Below, piece after piece: positions 18,376 through 25,090 of a stretch of DNA of 54,677 nucleotides. The stretch is from an uncultured Schlesneria sp. (GTDB lineage Bacteria > Planctomycetota > Planctomycetia > Planctomycetales > Planctomycetaceae): positions 1 through 54,677 of the forward strand of contig CAILLA010000269.1 in the NCBI GenBank assembly GCA_903834925.1. Reading direction: 5' to 3'. Position 1 is the first letter of the stretch. Each line of letters starts with the position of its first letter. The position numbers were made by a program, and so were the translations under genes. The notes beneath the pieces were generated by a model. That model did not search any database and was not told the DNA's origin. It saw nothing but the letters and a program-made list of their open reading frames with translations.

Positions 18376-18585
18376 ATGTCTACCAGCAACAACAACGAAT
18401 CCGTGTCAAAAGCTCCCAGCCATATCGTCTATCAGGTCCGTGATCGAGAAGGACAGAAAGGCTTCTGGACTCGCGTCGGCAGTGCATGGCCACACGCGGA
18501 CGGCAAGGGCTTCAACGTGCAGCTCGAAGTAGTGCCCTTGGATGGACGCCTCGTTTTCCGAGTCGCCACCGAGAAGAAAGACTAA
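18376..18585 (+). CDS. Small conserved plasmid protein (69 aa)
   Basis: This compact protein has a core (HIVYQVRDREGQKGFWTRVG, WPHADGKGFNVQL, LDGRLVFR) that looks like a small beta-sheet fold. It closely resembles small proteins encoded beside replication and transfer genes on proteobacterial plasmids and ICEs; their function is unknown. The start is clear: AAGGAGAT lies 8 bases upstream of the ATG. It is the first gene of a plus-strand run of small backbone genes reaching to 20704. Confidence 0.8.
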   Translation: MSTSNNNESVSKAPSHIVYQVRDREGQKGFWTRVGSAWPHADGKGFNVQLEVVPLDGRLVFRVATEKKD

Positions 18586-18598
18586 CGGACAATCAACC

Positions 18599-18621
18599 GG
18601 GCGGGCACCGCGTGCCCGCCC
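18599..18621 (+). other. Intercistronic 9-bp hairpin
   Basis: GGGCGGGCA and TGCCCGCCC form a perfect GC-rich stem with a 5-nt loop, between the 69-aa gene and the next one. Without a T run it may stabilise or attenuate the transcript rather than end it. Confidence 0.5.
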
Positions 18622-18644
18622 ACATCACTGAAAGGAATCAGACC

Positions 18645-18833
18645 ATGAATACGTTCAATCACTCAAACTTTGACAACATGTCCGAACTCATCGCTGCACT
18701 CGACCAATTCACTGAAGCTGGCATCGACCCAACCTTTGACTCGGAATGCGAAGAACTCGAACTGCAATTTGCCGAATTCCGCTGCAACGTCGTCCAAAAC
18801 GACCATGCTCAAAGTGACAGGAGGCCGTCATGA
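18645..18833 (+). CDS. Small acidic hypothetical protein
   Basis: This 62-residue, strongly acidic protein (FDNMSELIAALDQFTEAGI, then DSECEELELQFAEF) has no recognised domain. An AAAGGAA ribosome binding site lies upstream of the ATG. Its stop overlaps the next start by four bases (ATGA), so it belongs to a tightly packed backbone operon. Confidence 0.68.
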   Translation: MNTFNHSNFDNMSELIAALDQFTEAGIDPTFDSECEELELQFAEFRCNVVQNDHAQSDRRPS

Positions 18834-19051
18834 CCGATAGCAACCAACCTCGGGCAGATCGCTGCCAGCAGGCCATTGCCGCCTACTGCGACGCCGACGA
18901 CTTCACCAATCTCGTCGATCTTCTGGCCGACGCGATGCACTGGTGTGACTTGACCGGACAGGACTTCCACCTCGCACTGGCCCAAGCGTGCCGACATTAC
19001 CTTCACGAATTCAACGACCAACAAATCGACGAAAGGAGAATGATCCCATGA
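18830..19051 (+). CDS. Small hypothetical plasmid backbone protein
   Basis: This 73-residue acidic helical protein (CQQAIAAYCDADDFTNLVDL, HLALAQACRHYLHEF) resembles short proteins found in plasmid backbones without known function. It overlaps both neighbours by ATGA and has AGGAGG upstream, so start and end are well set. Co-translation with the methylase that follows is expected. Confidence 0.72.
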   Translation: MTDSNQPRADRCQQAIAAYCDADDFTNLVDLLADAMHWCDLTGQDFHLALAQACRHYLHEFNDQQIDERRMIP

Positions 19052-19824
19052 CCAATACCGCATCCATCAATCCCTTCTACGCAAGCCGCCTCAAACGGGT
19101 CGCGACTCGAAACGAGGAGCGTGACCGACCCGTTTACGCCCGACTGCCGTTGGCACCGAAGAACGCAAGTCCCGTTCCGCACTTGACGAGTCTCTATCAC
19201 TTTCATCGCGCTGGCGAATATGGCAACCGCAGCTACCCCGGAAACTGCGGCGGCAATCTCATCAAAGACTTGCTCGCTTTCTTTAAGCCAGGCTGGGTAT
19301 TTGACCCAATGAGTGGCTCAGGAACTTGTGCCGATGTTTGCAAGGAAATGGGCATCCCTTGCCTGTCGTTTGACATCCACCAGGGTTTTGATGCCTGCGA
19401 TCCCCGAGAGTTTCCAGAAGCCGAGACGTTTGATTTTATATGGTCCCACCCTGCCTACTGGCGTCAAAAGTTGTATGCCGACGACGAACGTGACCTCTCC
19501 CGTTCGCCGACCCTCGACCACTTCCTCAGCCGATACGGCCAGTTCATTCGCAACAGTGCCCGTGCCCTCAAGCCAGGCGGAAAGCTGGCAGTGCTTATGG
19601 GCGATTACTGTGACAAAGAGGCCGGATTTGTACCTCTCACGTACTGGACAAAAAGGCTTGCCTTCGCTGCGGGACTGCGGCAGTGTTGCACCGACATCAT
19701 TCGCTTCAGCCACGGAGCGAGCAGTTCGCGAAAGGTCTACCGTTCGTCCTTCATTCCCGGCCTGCACGATACCTGCATGGTCTTCGAGCGACCGATGCAT
19801 TCGCAGAAAGGAGATTGCGTATGA
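19048..19824 (+). CDS. DNA N6/N4 methylase-like protein
   Basis: A 258-residue class I methyltransferase of the beta order. The AdoMet motif is DPMSGSGT (86-93) and the catalytic motif IV is SHPAYW (133-138), where most enzymes have DPPY or SPPY, so the first proline is replaced by His. A KPGGKLAVLMGDY strand follows, with a C-terminal half that is unremarkable. Solitary plasmid methylases often mask the element from host restriction. There is no partner endonuclease nearby. The start ATG follows AAGGAGAA. The altered motif IV leaves activity likely but not certain. Confidence 0.78.
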   Translation: MTNTASINPFYASRLKRVATRNEERDRPVYARLPLAPKNASPVPHLTSLYHFHRAGEYGNRSYPGNCGGNLIKDLLAFFKPGWVFDPMSGSGTCADVCKEMGIPCLSFDIHQGFDACDPREFPEAETFDFIWSHPAYWRQKLYADDERDLSRSPTLDHFLSRYGQFIRNSARALKPGGKLAVLMGDYCDKEAGFVPLTYWTKRLAFAAGLRQCCTDIIRFSHGASSSRKVYRSSFIPGLHDTCMVFERPMHSQKGDCV

Positions 19825-20516
19825 GCGAGACATTCATCGAACTCACCGAAGACGAATTCGACGACCGCTATACGCTGGTCCCCAATCACCTCGACCCGCA
19901 CGCAAGTTGGGCCTTCGGTGAAGGCCCTGGTTGCCTCTTCAACACGTATGGACTCGAACTGGACTTTGTCACGCAACAAGATCCCCGCAAGATCTGGAGC
20001 CTCGTCGATGGCGACGAGGGGAATCAGTACGTCCTCAGCGGATTCCACGTTGTCAACCGCATCGGCTACCTGCTCAGCAAGGAAGTTGTCCCAGAGTCAA
20101 CCAATATCGAGGTTCTCATCCCAACGGAAACCGATCCTGACCGTGAGGACAGCCCGGACTCGGAAGTCGACAACCGCCGCGAACAATTCGCTAGGATTGC
20201 CTTCAATCATCTTGGCATACCGACGTTGGAGACCCGCAAAAGCGATTCAATGGACTTCCACACGGTCGCCGTCTGGGCTGTCGCATCAGCCCTGGAAGCC
20301 GCGCACGAGTCGGGTGTCCAGTCGGCCCAAGATTCGGAGTCCGAATTGCTATCGACTCTGGAACATGTCCGAGCCACATTGAAACTACGCCACTTGGACC
20401 AAGCAACCGACGTTGAAGTCGAAGAAGCCGTTCGCATGTCCGACGAAGCCATCACTCGAAGTAAAAGAAATGGCTGTCCAGATCTAATAAGCATCGGCGG
20501 AACACGTAAGCCATGA
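19821..20516 (+). CDS. Two-domain plasmid protein with C-terminal DUF6900-like part
   Basis: A 231-residue protein. The first ~100 residues (FIELTEDEFDDRYTLVPNHL, ASWAFGEGPGCLF, SGFHVVNRIGYL) match small proteins usually encoded alone on plasmids. The second part (FARIAFNHLGIPTLETR, SDSMDFHTVAVW) matches DUF6900. It therefore looks like a fusion of two plasmid accessory families of unknown function. The ATG at 19821 overlaps the methylase stop by 4 bases and follows AAAGGAG. Confidence 0.75.
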   Translation: MSETFIELTEDEFDDRYTLVPNHLDPHASWAFGEGPGCLFNTYGLELDFVTQQDPRKIWSLVDGDEGNQYVLSGFHVVNRIGYLLSKEVVPESTNIEVLIPTETDPDREDSPDSEVDNRREQFARIAFNHLGIPTLETRKSDSMDFHTVAVWAVASALEAAHESGVQSAQDSESELLSTLEHVRATLKLRHLDQATDVEVEEAVRMSDEAITRSKRNGCPDLISIGGTRKP

Positions 20517-20704
20517 AGCCCCAGGACGACAGCATCCTTGACGACTTGTTTCACGGCGCTGCCTTAGCAGCGTTCGTGGATCAGGCCATTGAGCAGGGCG
20601 GACCGCCCGATTCCGAGGCGACCCGCTGTCGGGCCTATCGGTACTATGAGGAAGCCTTGGCAGAAAAGAATGCCAAATCCAAGCCTGCTTGCGATTCCGA
20701 GTAA
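20513..20704 (+). CDS. Small hypothetical plasmid protein
   Basis: This 63-residue protein (LDDLFHGAALAAFVDQA, CRAYRYYEEALAEKNA) resembles short proteins found next to replication genes on proteobacterial plasmids; function unknown. It overlaps the previous gene by four bases (ATGA) and closes the run of small genes that began at 18376. Confidence 0.72.
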   Translation: MKPQDDSILDDLFHGAALAAFVDQAIEQGGPPDSEATRCRAYRYYEEALAEKNAKSKPACDSE

Positions 20705-20902
20705 ACAGCCGCTTGGCGGCACCACAACGACTCGGAACGCCAATGAGGGGGAGAATCCCCCGCAGCGTCAAGGATACCCTTCGGCCAGCGGCACGGCCCC
20801 TCCCCGATCTTCCACGCTCGCAAAGCCTCGCTTGTGCAGACCGGGTGCCCCTCCGTACCGCTCGTCCTTGACCCCGCTCCCCCCTTTCCGTTTTGGCTTT
20901 CG

Positions 20903-20945
20903 CCCCCTTCCGCCAAAAAACGCTGCTGCGTTTTTGCGGAAGGGG
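20903..20945. repeat. Long stem-loop (about 17 bp)
   Basis: CCCCTTCCGCCAAAAAACGC faces GCGTTTTTGCGGAAGGGG across a 4-nt loop, with a small bulge. It is followed by no T run on the plus strand; on either strand the A/T tract is inside the stem. Confidence 0.6.
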
Positions 20946-21147
20946 ATTTCAATACATCTCGGACCGAACCATCTGGTCGTCCGCGACTCTCTCCACTACC
21001 TCTGACTCCGCGTCCACCCGACCGGATGCGGGGGATTCCCGCAAGGCTTGCTGGCTCACTTGTCACCGTGAAATTCTTCTCCCTCTCCTGGGGTTTTCCA
21101 AATGCGGCCCAAAGGCATTTCTGAGAGCCCGAAACAGCAATTTAAAT

Positions 21148-21213
21148 GACAGGCGTCTTCCCTATGCTCTGCTTAGGCAGAGTTTCCCGGGGAAACTCTG
21201 GAAAACGCCTGTC
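21148..21213. repeat. Nested inverted repeats (cruciform-like) before parA
   Basis: An outer stem GACAGGCGT/ACGCCTGTC encloses two hairpins: CTCTGC/GCAGAG (21167-21181) and AGAGTTTCCC/GGGAAACTCT (21179-21199, 1-nt gap). The inner arms overlap, allowing alternative folds. It ends 116 bp before the parA start. Confidence 0.6.
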
Positions 21214-21329
21214 GCGTGGCCGTGTTTCCGGCTCGGCGAATGGCCGCAAAAAGACTGTTTGACCACCGCTGAAAATCGTGATAGTCCGAGAATCGCAATT
21301 CCGCAAAATCGCATTTCTGGTAGGTATCA

Positions 21330-21959
21330 ATGATCGTCAGTTTCCTCAACCAAAAAGGCGGCGTGGGCAAGACCACACTCGCCATCCATGTTGCCGATGC
21401 GCTGTCGCGCCGCAACAAACGAGTGCTCCTCGTCGATGCTGACCCGCAGGGATCGGCTCTCGATTGGGCCGCCGCTCGACAAAAGGCACCACTGTTTCCC
21501 GTCGCCGGACTCCCGAGGGCATCGATTCACAAAGAGCTTCCGACTCTCGCTCACGGGTATGACATGGTCATCATCGACGGCCCGCCCCGTGTTTATGATG
21601 TGGCCCGCTCTGCCATCATGGCCAGTGACTTGGTTTTGGTGCCCGTGCAACCATCGCCTTATGACGTGTGGGCGGCGAAGGAGATCATCGACCTGATGCA
21701 AGAGGCCACCGTTTTCAAGCCGAACCTGAAATCTGCATTTGCGATCAATCGTAAAATCGTGAATACGGCCCTCGGGCGAGATGTGGTCGAGGCGTTGCGA
21801 GATTACCCGATCCCGGTCATGAAGACGGCGATTTGCCAGCGGATCGCGTTCGCCGAGTCAGCCGTTCAAGGACAGACCGTGTTCGAGATATCTCCGACCC
21901 ACCCGGCTTGTGCAGAGTTGCTCACACTGGTCGACGAGATCATGGATTTCACCAAATGA
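21330..21959 (+). CDS. parA: ParA-family partition ATPase
   Basis: This 209-residue ParA has the deviant Walker A KGGVGKTT at residues 9-16 (signature K9, K14), Walker A' VLLVDADPQGSA near 32-43 and Walker B VIIDGPPR. The short length without an N-terminal HTH is type Ib-like. It moves plasmid copies by forming ATP-dependent patterns on the nucleoid. Its stop overlaps the next start (ATGA), and that gene encodes an RHH protein, the usual centromere binder of this class. Confidence 0.9.
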   Translation: MIVSFLNQKGGVGKTTLAIHVADALSRRNKRVLLVDADPQGSALDWAAARQKAPLFPVAGLPRASIHKELPTLAHGYDMVIIDGPPRVYDVARSAIMASDLVLVPVQPSPYDVWAAKEIIDLMQEATVFKPNLKSAFAINRKIVNTALGRDVVEALRDYPIPVMKTAICQRIAFAESAVQGQTVFEISPTHPACAELLTLVDEIMDFTK

Positions 21960-22276
21960 AAAAGGTCAGCATCGGCGGCAAACCGACCGCCAAATCCGTA
22001 CGGACGTCGCCAGACGATTGGGTCTCCGACCGGTCAAGCATCAACGAACCAGCGAAACGGCTGACAATCGACATTCCATTGTCATTGCACCAACGGGTCA
22101 AAAGTCAGTGTGCGTTGAAGGGCGAGAAAATGGCCGATGTCGTGCGGGAACTTCTGGAACAGCGTTTCGAACAAGCAGACAAGCGTCAGACGATTGTCAA
22201 CGTCCCCGAGGCCAACATGCAGAAACACGATTCTGTAACTTTCAGCAATCACGACAGTGACCAGACAGGAAATTAA
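21956..22276 (+). CDS. RHH partition partner (ParG-like)
   Basis: A 106-residue protein with a disordered basic N-terminus and a ribbon-helix-helix fold at ~34-70 (KRLTIDIPLSLHQRVKSQ, then ADVVRELLEQRF). RHH proteins next to type Ib ParA bind the centromere and repress the operon. Its start overlaps parA by four bases and its end overlaps repA by 20 bp, so all three should be co-expressed. Confidence 0.78.
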   Translation: MKKVSIGGKPTAKSVRTSPDDWVSDRSSINEPAKRLTIDIPLSLHQRVKSQCALKGEKMADVVRELLEQRFEQADKRQTIVNVPEANMQKHDSVTFSNHDSDQTGN

Positions 22277-23252
22277 AGCAACACTCGACGACCGACACCC
22301 GCTCGAACCGATGGTGAACGAGAAGCGAGTCCGGCGTCCCGTGTCTGATCGACTCATTGATACGCACGTCCAAATCCTGAGCGAACCACCCGAACGTTCT
22401 GACTTCCTTCACACGGTTATGTGCCAAGTCGGAATGCCGCGACGTGCGACCGAGGCTCGTGTCTTCGAGCGGCACAATGGACCGTTCAGCATCCTGTTGG
22501 AAGCGGGTCAACTCTGGAACGGAACCGAATGGAAACCGAAACACTTGCCGTACGGCACGACTCCGCGTCTCGTGATGGTCCATCTGAGTTCCGAAGCGAT
22601 CCGCACACAAAACCGCCGGGTCGAACTCGGTGACAGTATGCGGCAGTTCTTGCAGGCACTCGGGGTTCAAACCAACGGCGGAGAACGCGGCGGATATACG
22701 ATGTTGCGAAAACAGATGGAAGCCCTGGCCGCTTGCCGCCTAACCATCGGAATGAAATCCGAGGGACGCGTCGTCACCGTGGACGCCAAACCGATCAAGC
22801 GATTCGAGGCGTGGCTGCAACAGGACGGGGAACAGCGGACACTCTGGCCGGGCGTCCTGGAGCTATCGCCCGATTTCTATGAAACGCTGGCCCAACATGC
22901 TGTACCACTCGACTACCGTGCAATCTCGGCACTGAGGCATTCCGCACTCGCCTTGGACATTTATACGTGGCTGGCTCATCGACTTTGCCGCATCCGCAAG
23001 CCCGATGGGGTCATGCTGAGTTGGGAAAACCTCCGAGACCAGTTCGGCCAGGAATATGCCAATTCCAAGGACTTTAAGCGAGAGTTCCGCGATGTGCTCC
23101 GTAAAGTGTTGCTCGTGTATCCTGACGCCCGACTCGAAGATGTTGCCGGTGGGATCGTTCTTCGAGAATCACAGCCCCCAATCCGAAAAGTGACGATCAG
23201 CTTGGCCGGAGTGCGAAAGACCGTCGTCCCTGTGGTTAAGTCGGCCAGGTAA
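22257..23252 (+). CDS. repA: RepA-like plasmid replication initiator (RepA_C family)
   Basis: This 331-residue protein resembles the plasmid-encoded RepA of the RepA_C family, with conserved segments RLVMVHLSSEAIRTQ, PLDYRAISALRHSALALDIY and TWLAHRL. Such proteins bind repeats next to the gene to open the origin. Three 16-18-bp repeats and DnaA boxes begin 6 bp after its stop. It starts with GTG at 22257, overlapping the RHH gene; an ATG at 22311 is the alternative. Its presence shows that this element derives from, or can live as, a plasmid. Confidence 0.78.
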   Translation: MTRQEIKATLDDRHPLEPMVNEKRVRRPVSDRLIDTHVQILSEPPERSDFLHTVMCQVGMPRRATEARVFERHNGPFSILLEAGQLWNGTEWKPKHLPYGTTPRLVMVHLSSEAIRTQNRRVELGDSMRQFLQALGVQTNGGERGGYTMLRKQMEALAACRLTIGMKSEGRVVTVDAKPIKRFEAWLQQDGEQRTLWPGVLELSPDFYETLAQHAVPLDYRAISALRHSALALDIYTWLAHRLCRIRKPDGVMLSWENLRDQFGQEYANSKDFKREFRDVLRKVLLVYPDARLEDVAGGIVLRESQPPIRKVTISLAGVRKTVVPVVKSAR

Positions 23253-23257
23253 CGAAG

Positions 23258-23404
23258 TTATCCACGCTGAATCGCCCCCCGCCGTACGCTGAATCACCCC
23301 CCCGAGTCGATTAAAATGTGCGCTGAATCGCCCCCCCGTAAAACCTATAGTAGTATTACCTATAACTCCCTTCCTGTAGTTTCCGCACCGTTTTGTGTGG
23401 ATAA
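23258..23404 (+). other. Candidate replication origin with iterons and DnaA boxes
   Basis: Three direct repeats of CGCTGAATCRCCCCCC lie at 23265-23280, 23287-23302 and 23321-23336. They are flanked by a near-consensus DnaA box (TTATCCACG, 23258-23266) and a perfect one on the minus strand (TTATCCACA, 23396-23404), with an A/T-rich stretch (23341-23369) between. The location directly after repA and the composition fit an iteron origin. Confidence 0.72.
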
Positions 23405-23820
23405 CCGTTTGACATCGCGGCATTTTGCCCGAACGTGCCGATCACAGATCGAGGTTGGAACAATAAAGGGCATTCAGGAATAGCACCGAGATCCACCGAA
23501 CCGACATTGCCGTACTCGCCCGCAAACAGGGTTCTCAGCAGTGAAGCGGCCCTCCCAGCAACCATCCCACCAAGCGACACGCTTCCGGCACCTCACAGCC
23601 TGCTGATGGCCCTTTTGGTTTCCATCGACTCTAAGGCCCTGATCGCCTTGTCGAATTAGTGAGGATTCTTTGGCAATGGACGGACGGCGAGCAACGGTGT
23701 AACCGGAACCTGATGCGTCGATCGCCAACAAACAGACTCTTGCGCTACCCACGTTTTTTGTGTTAAGGTCGTTAACACGGGTTAAGGAATAACTCGCATC
23801 ACAACAGGGAGGATCATCAA
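23405..23820. other. Non-coding stretch between origin and next gene
   Basis: No gene is convincing here. A perfect 7-bp inverted repeat GTGTTAA-GGTCG-TTAACAC (23760-23778) sits about 40 bp upstream of the next start and looks like an operator. A strong ribosome binding site (GGGAGG) precedes the ATG at 23821. Confidence 0.45.
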
Positions 23821-24267
23821 ATGTCATCGCGAAAACGCACAACCGGTCAAGAACCGACAACGGAATCCGCAACAGCAGTCGCCGAACCGCCAGCAGCCGA
23901 AGCCAAGGCAGATGGGCAAACCTTCGTCGAGCGAGTTGGACAGCGAAAGACGGTTCTCGCTCCCGATCCATTCGGCATCGCGTCTGATACTCTGGCTGGG
24001 GTGCAACTCTTCGAGAGCAAACGGCACCGGCAGATGGCCATCAGGTTTGGCGAAGGACGTCCCGAGGACAAGCCGAACCAAGCCATCATCGACAAAGTGA
24101 AGGAAGCTGGATACCGGTGGAGCCCGGAAGACAGAGTCTGGTCACACCAGGTCAGGCCAGAATCCGCTATGAGCACCCGCATCGAAGCTGAGCGACTCTA
24201 TCAGGAGGTTCGCCAGATGATTCGCCAGGAAAAGGGAATCGGGGCCGGACAAGAAGTTCCATTCTAA
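23821..24267 (+). CDS. Conserved hypothetical element protein (148 aa)
   Basis: A disordered Thr/Ala/Glu-rich N-terminus (1-35) is followed by a folded part with FVERVGQRK, LFESKRHRQMAIRFGEGRP and AGYRWSPEDRVWSHQV, ending in a helix (EAERLYQEVRQMIRQ). It resembles uncharacterised proteins encoded next to N12-type methylase/helicase genes on plasmids and ICEs. It is the first of four plus-strand genes leading to the giant methylase, so a supporting role in DNA modification or antirestriction is plausible. GGGAGG lies 8 bases upstream of the ATG. Confidence 0.78.
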   Translation: MSSRKRTTGQEPTTESATAVAEPPAAEAKADGQTFVERVGQRKTVLAPDPFGIASDTLAGVQLFESKRHRQMAIRFGEGRPEDKPNQAIIDKVKEAGYRWSPEDRVWSHQVRPESAMSTRIEAERLYQEVRQMIRQEKGIGAGQEVPF

Positions 24268-24285
24268 TTGAGAGCCAATCATCCC

Positions 24286-24489
24286 ATGACCGTACCACCG
24301 CTCTATCACCTGAATGACCTTGGCACTCAGGCCCATCAAATGTCTCGAAATTGCAACAGTCAGCGAGTCGCCATGATTCTGGAGTATGTCTCCCTGGGCT
24401 CGATGATTGTAATGACTGGAGTCGCCGCCAGTCAAATTCTTAAAGAGGCGTTCGGGGAACCTGACCGTGACCGTGGCCGGTCGAGGTAA
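24286..24489 (+). CDS. Small membrane protein
   Basis: A 67-residue protein with one clear hydrophobic helix at ~30-52 (YVSLGSMIVMTGVAASQIL) and a basic C-terminus (PDRDRGRSR). Function unknown. It is 18 bp after the 148-aa gene, in line with it; the ribosome binding site is weak. Confidence 0.5.
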   Translation: MTVPPLYHLNDLGTQAHQMSRNCNSQRVAMILEYVSLGSMIVMTGVAASQILKEAFGEPDRDRGRSR

Positions 24490-24749
24490 CCATGCCAAGC
24501 TGTCCTGGCAGTTTTCAGGTTCGAGCGGCGGTTCGGGATGCGCGACAAACAAGGCACACCGATCCAACGACTGAGGACCAACTGCACCCCTCCAGTAACA
24601 CCAATCGTCGGGAACATCGAACCGTCGCGTGTTCCTGACGATGCCGAAGAAACCGCCGTTCTGGCGACAACGTTCTCTTTTCTCATTTGATTCTGGCAAT
24701 TCGCCGGAACCGGAAAACCCCGCATCGAATTCAGTCGAAGGAAAGACTC

Positions 24750-25067
24750 ATGCAGTACAAGACCATCGTCCTCGAACTCCTGCAACAACAAATGGGGTTG
24801 CACGAACAACTTCGGATCTCACGGAACTTGATGCCAACGCTGGAGACTCTCGCCCTGGAATTGAGAGCCAGCCACCATGCCTGGAAGGAAACGCTCTCTC
24901 TGGCGAGGCCGAACAGCGACCCGATCCAAATCGCGAGCGAAGCCCTGGAGATCGCCGTTCAGGAACTGGAGACTTATTTGCTCTCCGCGTCTCCACAGGA
25001 CGAGAGCGAAGTCTTTTCGCTCGATCAAGCAATGGCATACCTTCAAAGTCATTCGTCGAAAGAGTAA
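24750..25067 (+). CDS. Conserved helical protein (105 aa)
   Basis: This all-helical protein (YKTIVLELLQQQMGLHEQLR, LETLALELRASHHAWKETL, ASEALEIAVQELETYL) resembles a short protein commonly encoded directly before the giant N12 methylase gene in plasmids and ICEs. The ATG at 24750 follows GAAGGAAAG. The reading frame of the downstream methylase is also open through this whole gene, but the amino acids there are low-complexity, so this frame is taken as the coding one. Confidence 0.75.
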   Translation: MQYKTIVLELLQQQMGLHEQLRISRNLMPTLETLALELRASHHAWKETLSLARPNSDPIQIASEALEIAVQELETYLLSASPQDESEVFSLDQAMAYLQSHSSKE

Positions 25068-25090
25068 CGACCGCTCGGCGACAGAAGGGG

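Larger units (their letters stand above)
20705..21329. other. Structured non-coding region upstream of parA
   Basis: Open frames on both strands exist but overlap GC-rich inverted repeats and show no domain. Two strong foldback structures lie here: 20903-20945 and 21148-21213. Regions just upstream of parA operons often hold a centromere or a control site, so this is the best location for a partition site in the element. Confidence 0.5.

Noticed and set aside
20644..21066. Minus-strand open frame of 140 codons before parA
   Set aside because: It crosses the end of the 63-aa gene and the long stem-loop; the product is low complexity.
23265..23338. Three repeats considered as a CRISPR array
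   Set aside because: Repeats are only 16-18 bp, with spacings of 22 and 34 bp, and contain no cas genes nearby; iterons fit better.
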